This document shows, one piece after another, positions 1-6,047 of a DNA stretch of 7,828 bases; positions within the stretch are counted from its first letter, which is position 1, and the number at the start of each line of letters is the position of its first letter. The DNA is from Candidatus Puniceispirillum sp. (GTDB taxonomy: Bacteria > Pseudomonadota > Alphaproteobacteria > Puniceispirillales > Puniceispirillaceae). The position numbers were made by a program, and so were the translations under genes. The stretch lies in contig JADHLR010000072.1 in assembly GCA_016780525.1 (NCBI GenBank), positions 1 to 7,828 of the forward strand, written 5' to 3'. A model generated the notes under the pieces. That model worked only from the letters and a program-made list of their open reading frames with translations, did not search any database and was not told the DNA's origin.

Positions 1-468
1 TTGGCGCAAAATATTGTTGAAAAAGCGCAGCAAAACAACATTGTGATCGCGCTGGCCGAATCATGCACCGGCGGCATGATCGCGGCTGCACTCACTGATG
101 TTTCCGGGTCATCAAGGGTGCTGGATCGCGGCTTTGTGACCTATAGCAACAATGCCAAAATGGATATTTTGGGGGTCAGTCAGGCTGGCTTGCGCGCGCA
201 TGGTGCGGTATCTGAATTTACCGCATGCGCGATGACGCATGGCACCCTCATCGCCGCACCCGAGGCCAATTTAGCACTATCGGTCACCGGCATTGCCGGC
301 CCCGGCGGTGGCAGCGCGGAAAAACCCGTTGGGCTGGTGCATTTTTCCTGTCAACGGCGCGATGCGCCCCTGCGTCACGCCGCCCATATATTTCCCGGAA
401 ACCGGGGTCAGATACGCCAACAAGCGGTAAAAACAGCGCTGATGATGATAGGGGACGCGCTGGATTAA
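1..468 (+). CDS. CinA C-terminal-domain family protein (PncC-type NMN amidohydrolase), 5' end possibly cut
   Basis: Stand-alone CinA C-terminal domain. Characterised PncC members hydrolyse nicotinamide mononucleotide to nicotinate mononucleotide and ammonia, recycling pyridine nucleotides in the cytosol. The 155 visible residues contain the family signatures AESCTGG (about residues 19-25, with the candidate nucleophile Ser21), GFVTYSNNAK (44-53, with a conserved Lys53) and VTGIAGPGGGSAEKPVGLVH (95-114). The N-terminal MoCF-like domain of full-length CinA is absent, which is normal for the short form. The apparent start is a TTG at the first base of the window. Relatives are about 160 residues, so the true start may lie a few codons upstream and the TTG may be an internal Leu codon. 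It converges on the COQ10/RatA-like gene and shares a TTAA stop palindrome with it. The family assignment is secure; the NMN amidase activity is inferred from the family. Confidence 0.9.
   Translation: MAQNIVEKAQQNNIVIALAESCTGGMIAAALTDVSGSSRVLDRGFVTYSNNAKMDILGVSQAGLRAHGAVSEFTACAMTHGTLIAAPEANLALSVTGIAGPGGGSAEKPVGLVHFSCQRRDAPLRHAAHIFPGNRGQIRQQAVKTALMMIGDALD
465..468. other. TTAA palindrome providing both stop codons of two convergent genes
   Basis: The four bases TTAA read TAA on the plus strand (466-468, stop of the cinA-like gene) and TAA on the minus strand (467-465, stop of the COQ10/RatA-like gene). The two genes therefore overlap tail to tail by four bases, leaving no space for an intergenic terminator. 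I see no GC-rich hairpin followed by a T-run on either strand close to this point. Confidence 0.9.
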
Positions 469-905
469 GAGGTTGTTTTATAGAGCGCGTCGGCGCGGGA
501 TTCAAACGCCCGCACCATGCGTTTCACCGCTTCGGTAAACAGCGTTTCAATGACCGACTGCAATAACCGTGAATTAAATTCAAAATCAACGTAAAACTCG
601 ATCTCACAGCCATCTGGATGGGGATGAAACACCCATTGATTGCGCAGATATTTAAACGGCCCTTCGGCATAGGCGACATTGATTTCCAGCGTATCCGGGT
701 CAAGCTGGACATAAGAGGTAAATCTTTCGCGAAACATGTTGAAGCCAATAATCAGATCAGCTGTCAGATCATGCGTCGATTCTTGGCGGATACGTGCGGC
801 CAGACACCATGGCAGAAATTCAGGGTAGGACCGCACATCGGCAACCAGATGATATAAATCCTCCGGGCGGTGATGGATAACCCGTTTTTCAGAATGTACC
901 GTCAT
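465..905 (-). CDS. COQ10/RatA family protein (SRPBCC/START-like, putative ubiquinone-binding)
   Basis: A 146-residue single-domain protein of the START/Bet v1-like (SRPBCC) fold, COQ10/RatA branch. Visible signatures are VADVRSYPEFLPWC (21-34), GPFKYLRNQWVFHP (82-95), and a C-terminal helix with LFTEAVKRMVRAFESRADALY (122-142), the usual end of this family. Mitochondrial Coq10 binds ubiquinone and supports its use in respiration. E. coli RatA was reported to affect ribosome association, but in alphaproteobacteria next to pdh/lipA the Coq10-like role is the more natural guess. No signal peptide or membrane segment is seen, so it is cytosolic or peripheral. Its ATG overlaps the lipA stop as ATGA (902-905), and the preceding Shine-Dalgarno sequence is weak, which suggests translational coupling to lipA. 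It is the last gene of the minus-strand run. Fold and family are secure; function is inferred. Confidence 0.9.
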   Translation of the reverse strand: MTVHSEKRVIHHRPEDLYHLVADVRSYPEFLPWCLAARIRQESTHDLTADLIIGFNMFRERFTSYVQLDPDTLEINVAYAEGPFKYLRNQWVFHPHPDGCEIEFYVDFEFNSRLLQSVIETLFTEAVKRMVRAFESRADALYKTTS

Positions 906-1855
906 CTGGCCTGCAACATGTCCTGACGCGCGGCCTTTAATTCGGCAAAATCCTGATCCGCATGATAGCTCGAGCGGGTGAGCGGTGTCGCTGAAATGAG
1001 CAAAAATCCTTTTGATTGACCGGTTTTACTATAATGGGTGAAGTTTTCAGGTGTCACAAACCGCGCCACTTCAGCGTGTTTTGGGGTTGGCTGTAAATAT
1101 TGTCCGATGGTCATAAAATCGACATCGGCGCTGCGCAAATCATCCATCAACTGGCCAACCTCTTCATCGGTCTCGCCAAGCCCGACCATAATGCCGGATT
1201 TGGTGAAAATGGACGGATCGAGTGTTTTGACTTTATGCAGCACTGATAATGAATGGAAATACCGCGCCCCCGGACGAATGGACGGGTATAGGCGCGGTAC
1301 TGTTTCCATATTGTGATTGAACACATCGGGCCGTGCCGCCACAACTATTTCGACAGCGCCATCCTTGCGCAGGAAATCCGGCGTCAACACCTCGATTGTT
1401 GTGTCTGGTGATTGCGCCCTGATTGCGCTGATGGTCTGGGCAAAATGCTGGGCGCCGCCATCGTCGAGATCGTCCCGGTCAACCGAGGTAATCACCACAT
1501 GCTTCAAGCCTAATGTGGCCACCGCCTTGCCGACATTTTCGGGTTCATGCGGGTCAAGCAGATCAGGCCGCCCTGTTGCCACATTGCAAAATGCGCAGGC
1601 ACGTGTGCAAACCGATCCCAAAATCATCATGGTGGCGTGTTTTTGCGACCAGCATTCACCGATATTCGGACAGGCCGCCTCTTCGCAGACTGTCACCAGA
1701 TTATGCGCGCGCATCAATTTTCGGGTTTCATTATAGGCTTTTGATACCGGCGCTTTCACGCGCAGCCATTCCGGCCGACGCGGTTGCGGCCGGTCAGGAT
1801 TTTTTTGCTTTTCCGGGTGCCTTGCGGCGCCTTTGCGGGTGTTCAGTTCTGGCAT
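902..1855 (-). CDS. lipA: Lipoyl synthase (radical SAM)
   Basis: LipA inserts two sulfur atoms at C6 and C8 of protein-bound octanoyl groups to make the lipoyl cofactor. The 317-residue protein has every hallmark. The auxiliary 4Fe-4S cluster cysteines are in the LipA-specific CX4CX5C motif (Cys57, Cys62, Cys68). The radical SAM cysteines are in CX3CX2C (Cys83, Cys87, Cys90). The C-terminal RSSYH motif (294-298) holds the Ser that ligates the auxiliary cluster. Conserved stretches such as VVITSVDRDDLDDGGA (120-135) and YFHSLSVLHKVK (199-210) are also present. Length is normal for the family. It lies 83 bp downstream of lpdA and overlaps the next gene by four bases. Its substrates are encoded in the same run: the lipoyl domains of PdhB and PdhC. 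No octanoyl transferase (lipB) or lipoate ligase gene is visible nearby. Confidence 0.98.
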   Translation of the reverse strand: MPELNTRKGAARHPEKQKNPDRPQPRRPEWLRVKAPVSKAYNETRKLMRAHNLVTVCEEAACPNIGECWSQKHATMMILGSVCTRACAFCNVATGRPDLLDPHEPENVGKAVATLGLKHVVITSVDRDDLDDGGAQHFAQTISAIRAQSPDTTIEVLTPDFLRKDGAVEIVVAARPDVFNHNMETVPRLYPSIRPGARYFHSLSVLHKVKTLDPSIFTKSGIMVGLGETDEEVGQLMDDLRSADVDFMTIGQYLQPTPKHAEVARFVTPENFTHYSKTGQSKGFLLISATPLTRSSYHADQDFAELKAARQDMLQAR

Positions 1856-1883
1856 ATCTGTGTCTTAGCAGAGACTGGCAGTG

Positions 1884-1920
1884 AAAAACAACTGGTCAAA
1901 TTGTCATCATCATTGATCAG
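1884..1920 (-). terminator. Weak hairpin plus T-rich tract between lpdA and lipA (possible attenuator)
   Basis: Read on the minus strand, CTGATCAA and TTGACCAG form an 8-bp stem with one A-C mismatch and a 13-nt loop (1892-1920). It is followed by TTG and five T residues (1884-1888). It sits in the 83-bp gap between lpdA and lipA. The stem is AT-rich and imperfect, so at most it would partly reduce read-through into lipA. It may be chance. Confidence 0.2.
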
Positions 1921-1938
1921 CAAACAGCATCGGCGCGG

Positions 1939-3333
1939 TTAGAAATGAATAGCGCGATCATAGGCATCTAAAACCGACTCATGCATGGCTTCGGATAATG
2001 TCGGATGCGGAAAAATGGTTGCCATCAACTCGGCCTCGGTGGCTTCAAGACTGCGGGCAATGGCAAACCCTTGAATCAGTTCAGTGACTTCCGGGCCAAC
2101 CATATGCGCGCCGAGCAATTCTCCGGTCGTGGCGTCAAAAATGGTTTTGACAAACCCCGCATCATCGCCTAGCGCAATGGCTTTGCCGTTGCCGGCAAAT
2201 GGAAAATTTCCGGTTTTAATGCTATGGCCAGCTTTTGTGGCGGCCGCCTCGGTCAGGCCAATTGACGCCACCTGGGGGCGGCAATAGGTGCATCCCGGCA
2301 CAGCCCCATCAGCAATCGCATGCAGATCCTTGCCACCGGCAATTTTTTCAACACATAAAATGCCTTCATGACTGGCTTTATGCGCCAGCCAGGGCGGGCC
2401 GGTTACATCACCAATCGCATAAATGCCCGGCTCGGCCGTTGCCCCAAACCCATCGGTCACAATATGCCCCCGATCAATTTTAACAGCGGTGCCGTCCAAC
2501 CCCAGACTTTCAACATTGCCGATGATACCAACCGCCAAAATCATGCGCTCGGCTTGCAGATCCGGATGATCACCATCAAGTTTTGCCAGCACGCTATCGC
2601 TACCGGCTGTGACCGACTGCAATTTCACATTTGTCAGGATGTTCATGCCCCGCTTTTCAAACGCCTTGGCCACAAATGCCGATATGTCGCTGTCCTCGAC
2701 AGGCAAAATACGGTCAAGCGCTTCGACCAATGTGACCTCGACGCCTAAATCATTGTAAAATGACGCAAATTCAGCGCCGATAGCACCAGACCCGACAATA
2801 ATCAGCGATTTTGGCATATCTTGCGGCACCATCGCCTCACGATAGGTCAGAATTGATTTGCCGTCTGGCTCGATCCCCGGCAATGATCGGGCGCGCGCGC
2901 CTGTGGCGATGATGACATGGCTGGCGCTGATGACGGTGCCATCAGATAAATGCACCTCTCGCCCGTTTTTCAGCGGCTTACCAATGGTCGCCGTTGCCTC
3001 GATCACCGGCACCTTATTTTTTTTGAGAAGATGCGTCACCCCGGCTGACAGGCGTGCCGCCACTTTGCGCGACCGTTTGACCATCGCCGGCAGATCAATC
3101 GTGACATCACCGACCGAAATCCCAAAAGCCTGCATTTCGTCAATCGAATGGCGCAATTCGGCGGCACGCAGCAACGCCTTGGTCGGAATACACCCCCAAT
3201 TTAGGCAAATGCCGCCAAGATGCTCACGCTCGATCACCACCGCATTTAGTCCCAGCTGGGCGGCCCGAATACCCGCAACATAACCGCCCGGGCCACCGCC
3301 AATCACAGCAATATCATAATGCGTTTTGGTCAT
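1939..3333 (-). CDS. lpdA: Dihydrolipoyl dehydrogenase (E3 of pyruvate dehydrogenase complex)
   Basis: E3 reoxidises dihydrolipoyl groups on E2 and passes electrons through FAD and a redox disulfide to NAD+. From the chosen start the protein has 464 residues, the usual family length. Visible in order: FAD-binding Rossmann motif IGGGPGGYVAG (11-21); redox-active disulfide GGICLNWGCIPTK (40-52, Cys43 and Cys48); NAD-binding GSGAIGAEFAS (181-191); second FAD motif YAIGDVTG (305-312); and the C-terminal HPTLSEAMHE with the catalytic His443-Glu448 pair. The frame stays open 16 codons further upstream to an ATG at 3381, but I chose 3333 because AGGAG lies seven bases before it and the protein then begins MTKTHYDIAVIGGG, as in relatives. 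The gene starts 62 bp after pdhC. Being linked to the pdh genes, it is the E3 dedicated to PDH, though it might also serve 2-oxoglutarate dehydrogenase. Confidence 0.97.
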   Translation of the reverse strand: MTKTHYDIAVIGGGPGGYVAGIRAAQLGLNAVVIEREHLGGICLNWGCIPTKALLRAAELRHSIDEMQAFGISVGDVTIDLPAMVKRSRKVAARLSAGVTHLLKKNKVPVIEATATIGKPLKNGREVHLSDGTVISASHVIIATGARARSLPGIEPDGKSILTYREAMVPQDMPKSLIIVGSGAIGAEFASFYNDLGVEVTLVEALDRILPVEDSDISAFVAKAFEKRGMNILTNVKLQSVTAGSDSVLAKLDGDHPDLQAERMILAVGIIGNVESLGLDGTAVKIDRGHIVTDGFGATAEPGIYAIGDVTGPPWLAHKASHEGILCVEKIAGGKDLHAIADGAVPGCTYCRPQVASIGLTEAAATKAGHSIKTGNFPFAGNGKAIALGDDAGFVKTIFDATTGELLGAHMVGPEVTELIQGFAIARSLEATEAELMATIFPHPTLSEAMHESVLDAYDRAIHF

Positions 3334-3340
3334 TTTTGGT

Positions 3341-3345
3341 CTCCT
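3341..3345 (-). promoter_or_regulatory. Shine-Dalgarno AGGAG that fixes the lpdA start
   Basis: AGGAG on the minus strand lies seven bases upstream of the ATG at 3333-3331. It falls inside the reading frame if the longer start at 3381 is used, and so favours the shorter 464-residue lpdA product. Confidence 0.75.
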
Positions 3346-3395
3346 GATCCGGGCCGTAACTTGCTTGAAAATGCTGCGCAATAGGGGGCTGTGTT

Positions 3396-4655
3396 TTACA
3401 GAAGCATGGTCACCGGGTTTTCGACAAACCCCTTAAAGGATTGCAGCCACTGTGCCGCCACTGCGCCATCAATAGCGCGGTGATCAGCCGATAATGTCAC
3501 TGTCATCACGGTTGCCACCGTAAGCGCACCATCGACGACGACCGGGCGTTGCTCACCTGCCCCGACAGCGAGAATCGCACCTTGTGGCGGATTGATCACC
3601 GCGGCAAATTCGCGGACACCAAACATGCCAAGGTTAGAAATCGTAAAGCTGCCGCCGGTATATTCTGCGGCGCGAAGTTGACCCTGTCTGGCACGGCTGG
3701 CCAAATCAGCCGTTGTCTGTGACAATGCGGCAAGCCCCATGGTTTCGGCCGCCCAGATAACCGGCGTTACCAAACCGCCATCAATGGCGACAGCCATGCA
3801 GATATCGGCATGTTGAAACCGCCGTGTATGCGTGTCTTCATAGGCCACATTCGCATCCGGCACCGCCATCAGCGCCATCGCTGCGGCCCGAATGACCAGA
3901 TCATTTAGGGAAATTTTGACACCATCCGGGGCTTTTTCATTCAGCGCACGCCGCGCCGCCAGCAGCGTGTCAATCTGGCAATCCACCGTGACGTAGAAAT
4001 GCGGCGCCTGTTGTTTTGACTGTTGAAGCCGTGATGCAATGACCTGGCGCATCTGGCTATTTGCAACCAGTTCACTGGCACCGGTGGCAGCTGACGACGC
4101 CATTGCATTTGCCGAAGCTGGCGTTATCTGTACGGCGGGTGCGGCGGGCGCGGCCTCAACATCGCGGCGTAAAATACGGCCATGCGGGCCACTGCCGGTC
4201 AACCCGTCGAGCGCGATGCCCTTATTCGCGGCAATGCGCCGCGCCAATGGGGTTGCGAAAATACGCTTGCTTGTCTCTGCCATGCTCTTCTGCGCCACGG
4301 CTGTTGTTTCTTTTACCAAGGCTGGCATTTCGGCTGGCGTTTCGGCTGGCGTTTCGGGCGCTTCATCAGCCGCAGCCGTCACCGGGGTCGCGGAAATTGT
4401 ATCAACCGCCTCGCCCGCTTCTGCCAAAATCGCGATCACCGTTCCCACAGCGACATTCTCGCTGCCCGCCTCAACCAGAATATGCGCGACCACACCATCC
4501 TCGATAGATTCGACTTCCATGGTCGCTTTATCGGTTTCGATTTCCGCAATCACATCGCCAGAATGCACCGTTTCGCCAACAGCAATCAGCCATTTTGCAA
4601 CAGTGCCCTCTGTCATCGTTGGCGAAAGTGCTGGCATGGTCACATTTACCGACAT
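3396..4655 (-). CDS. pdhC: Dihydrolipoyl acetyltransferase (E2 of pyruvate dehydrogenase complex)
   Basis: E2 forms the core of the PDH complex and transfers acetyl groups from its lipoyl arm to CoA. The 419 residues show the standard architecture. One lipoyl domain (1-80) has the attachment Lys43 in EIETDKATMEVE. A flexible Ala/Pro/Thr/Glu linker (about 81-131) follows. The peripheral subunit-binding domain (about 132-168: FATPLARRIA, GSGPHGRILRRDVE) recruits E1 and/or E3. A second Ala-rich linker leads to the catalytic domain (about 196-419) with DHRAIDG (391-397, catalytic His392) and GSFTISNLGMFG (335-346). The single lipoyl domain is typical of alphaproteobacteria, since E1 beta also carries one. 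The start lies 3 bp after the pdhB stop, with an AGGGGG Shine-Dalgarno sequence lying across that stop, so the two are probably translated together. A 12-bp tandem repeat encodes part of the first linker. Confidence 0.98.
   Translation of the reverse strand: MSVNVTMPALSPTMTEGTVAKWLIAVGETVHSGDVIAEIETDKATMEVESIEDGVVAHILVEAGSENVAVGTVIAILAEAGEAVDTISATPVTAAADEAPETPAETPAEMPALVKETTAVAQKSMAETSKRIFATPLARRIAANKGIALDGLTGSGPHGRILRRDVEAAPAAPAVQITPASANAMASSAATGASELVANSQMRQVIASRLQQSKQQAPHFYVTVDCQIDTLLAARRALNEKAPDGVKISLNDLVIRAAAMALMAVPDANVAYEDTHTRRFQHADICMAVAIDGGLVTPVIWAAETMGLAALSQTTADLASRARQGQLRAAEYTGGSFTISNLGMFGVREFAAVINPPQGAILAVGAGEQRPVVVDGALTVATVMTVTLSADHRAIDGAVAAQWLQSFKGFVENPVTMLL
4321..4356 (-). repeat. 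Three tandem 12-bp units in the pdhC linker
   Basis: Three units of 12 bp read gctggcatttcg, gctggcgtttcg, gctggcgtttcg on the plus strand; the last two are identical and the first differs by one base. On the coding strand they give ETPA-ETPA-EMPA in the flexible linker between the lipoyl and subunit-binding domains of E2. The unit is a multiple of three, so gain or loss of copies keeps the frame. Confidence 0.9.
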
Positions 4656-4658
4656 GGC

Positions 4659-6044
4659 CTACCCCCTAAACCCGTCACACACAGCCTGCGCCGTGGCAAC
4701 GATATCTTCAACCTGTGGCAGCGCCAGCTTTTCCAGATTTTCCGCATAGGGCATTGGCACATCTTTGCCGGTGACCCGCGCAATTGGCGCATCCAGCCAG
4801 TCAAACGCCTGTTCCATAACCTGTATGGCGATCTCGGCACCGACACCGGCAAAGGGGAACCCCTCTTCACAGGTAACAAGCCGCGAGGTCTTTTTCACCG
4901 ACGCAACAATCGTCTCACTGTCCAGCGGCCGAATGGTACGCAGATCAATCACCTCGGCGCTAATACCCTGAGCGGCAAGCGCATCGGCCGCCTGCAAAGC
5001 ACGCCCCACCATGATTGAAAATGCGGTGATCGTCACATCCGTGCCTTCGCGCAAAATCTTCGCCTTGCCAATCGGCACCAGCACATCATCATCCGGCACA
5101 TCAAAACTCTGCCCGTACATCACCTCATTTTCGAGGAAAATAACCGGGTTGGGGTCACGGATTGCCGATTTCAACAGGCCTTTCGCATCCGCAGCAGAAT
5201 ATGGCGAAACAACTTTTAGCCCGGGACAATGCGCATACCAGCTGGCGTAGCATTGCGAATGCTGTGCGCCAACCCGGCTGGCCGCCCCATTTGGCCCGCG
5301 AAACACAATCGGGCACCCCATCTGTCCGCCGGACATATAGAGAGTCTTTGCCGCAGAATTAATAATCTGATCAATCGCCTGCATCGCGAAATTAAAGGTC
5401 ATAAATTCGATGACAGGACGTAATTCGCCAAACGCAGCACCAACACCCAGCCCGGCAAACCCCTGCTCGGTGATCGGCGTATCAATCACCCGCTTCGATC
5501 CGAATTCATCAAGCAGACCCTGTGTCACCTTATAGGCACCCTGATATTCAGCGACTTCCTCGCCCATGACAAACACCCGCTCATCGCGCCGCATTTCCTC
5601 GGCCATCGCATCACGCAGCGACTCGCGCACGGTCAGCATGGTCGAGGCGCCGCCGATCTCGGCTGCCTCTGTAATGGCGGGCGCCGATACAGTTGCCGGG
5701 GCGGCGCTTTCTGGGGCGGCGTTTTCCGGGGCAGCTTTATCCACAACCGCCACATCGGCTATGCTGTCATCGGTAATGCTGGCACCGGCTATGCTGTCAT
5801 CGGCATCATCAATCAAAATTGCGATGACCGTATTGACCGGCACATTTTCGGCACCCGCTGGCACCAGCAATTTGCCGACGACGCCATCGTCAATGGTTTC
5901 AACTTCCATTGTCGTTTTATCAGTTTCAATTTCGGCAATAACATCGCCCGAACGCACCTGATCACCCTCTGCTACCAGCCATTTGGCTAATGTTCCGGTT
6001 TCCATGGTCGGCGATAATGCCGGCATTTTGATTTCAGTGGCCAT
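4659..6044 (-). CDS. pdhB: Pyruvate dehydrogenase E1 beta subunit with N-terminal lipoyl domain
   Basis: This is the beta subunit of the alpha2beta2 E1, which with PdhA uses thiamine diphosphate (TPP) to decarboxylate pyruvate and acetylate lipoyl groups. The 461 residues are about 135 longer than a bare E1 beta because of an N-terminal lipoyl domain (1-80, attachment Lys43 in EIETDKTTMEVE) and an acidic/Ala-rich linker (about 81-136). The E1 beta part (137-461) has GEEVAEYQGAYKVTQG (161-176), which includes the Glu that activates the TPP aminopyrimidine, then EFMTFNFAMQAIDQIINSAA (213-232), FRGPNGAASRVGAQHSQCYA (248-267) and EVIDLRTIRPLD (364-375). This lipoyl-E1 beta fusion is known from alphaproteobacteria. 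About 54 of the first 80 residues are identical to the PdhC lipoyl domain by my count. The start lies 3 bp after the pdhA stop and is preceded by AAAGGTG. Tandem repeats encode two segments of the linker. Confidence 0.98.
   Translation of the reverse strand: MATEIKMPALSPTMETGTLAKWLVAEGDQVRSGDVIAEIETDKTTMEVETIDDGVVGKLLVPAGAENVPVNTVIAILIDDADDSIAGASITDDSIADVAVVDKAAPENAAPESAAPATVSAPAITEAAEIGGASTMLTVRESLRDAMAEEMRRDERVFVMGEEVAEYQGAYKVTQGLLDEFGSKRVIDTPITEQGFAGLGVGAAFGELRPVIEFMTFNFAMQAIDQIINSAAKTLYMSGGQMGCPIVFRGPNGAASRVGAQHSQCYASWYAHCPGLKVVSPYSAADAKGLLKSAIRDPNPVIFLENEVMYGQSFDVPDDDVLVPIGKAKILREGTDVTITAFSIMVGRALQAADALAAQGISAEVIDLRTIRPLDSETIVASVKKTSRLVTCEEGFPFAGVGAEIAIQVMEQAFDWLDAPIARVTGKDVPMPYAENLEKLALPQVEDIVATAQAVCDGFRG
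5698..5742 (-). repeat. Three tandem 15-bp units in the pdhB linker
   Basis: Three 15-bp units read ggggcggcgctttct, ggggcggcgttttcc, ggggcagctttatcc on the plus strand. On the coding strand they produce the AAPEN-AAPES-type repeats near residues 103-117 of the linker between the lipoyl and E1 beta domains. Unit two differs from unit one at two bases; unit three has diverged further. The period is in frame. Confidence 0.85.
5756..5803 (-). repeat. 18-bp direct repeat with 30-bp period in the pdhB linker
   Basis: The 18-mer cggctatgctgtcatcgg occurs exactly at 5756-5773 and 5786-5803, a 30-bp period. It encodes DDSIA twice, about residues 82-86 and 92-96, in the first part of the linker just after the lipoyl domain. 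Perfect nucleotide identity, including synonymous positions, points to a recent duplication rather than selection on the peptide alone. Confidence 0.9.
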
Positions 6045-6047
6045 GCG

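Noticed and set aside
263..273. Evidence for a mobile element, CRISPR array, tRNA or phage gene anywhere in the window
   Set aside because: I looked for transposase-like frames, long terminal inverted repeats, regularly spaced repeats and tRNA-like cloverleaf segments with CCA ends and found none. The short repeats present are in-frame linker repeats. The coordinates given are only a placeholder for a window-wide statement.
1317..1884. Plus-strand open frames opposite lipA
   Set aside because: They are antisense to an unmistakable lipA and show no domain or ribosome-binding site.
1856..1938. A separate lipA promoter (TTGACC followed by GCTAAGAC)
   Set aside because: TTGACC resembles a -35, but the sequence 17 bp on (AGTCTC) is a poor -10. 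The GCTAAGAC that resembles the Caulobacter -10 lies too far from it and too close to the lipA ATG.
3334..3381. Sixteen-codon N-terminal extension of lpdA from the ATG at 3381
   Set aside because: The internal ATG at 3333 has AGGAG at good spacing, and homologues begin just before the FAD-binding motif. The extension has no family support and does not look like a real targeting sequence.
4039..5018. Long plus-strand open frames opposite pdhB and pdhC (up to 278 codons)
   Set aside because: They are antisense shadows of well-supported genes. Their translations are low-complexity or His/Arg-rich with no recognisable domain, as expected opposite Ala/Glu-rich coding sequence.
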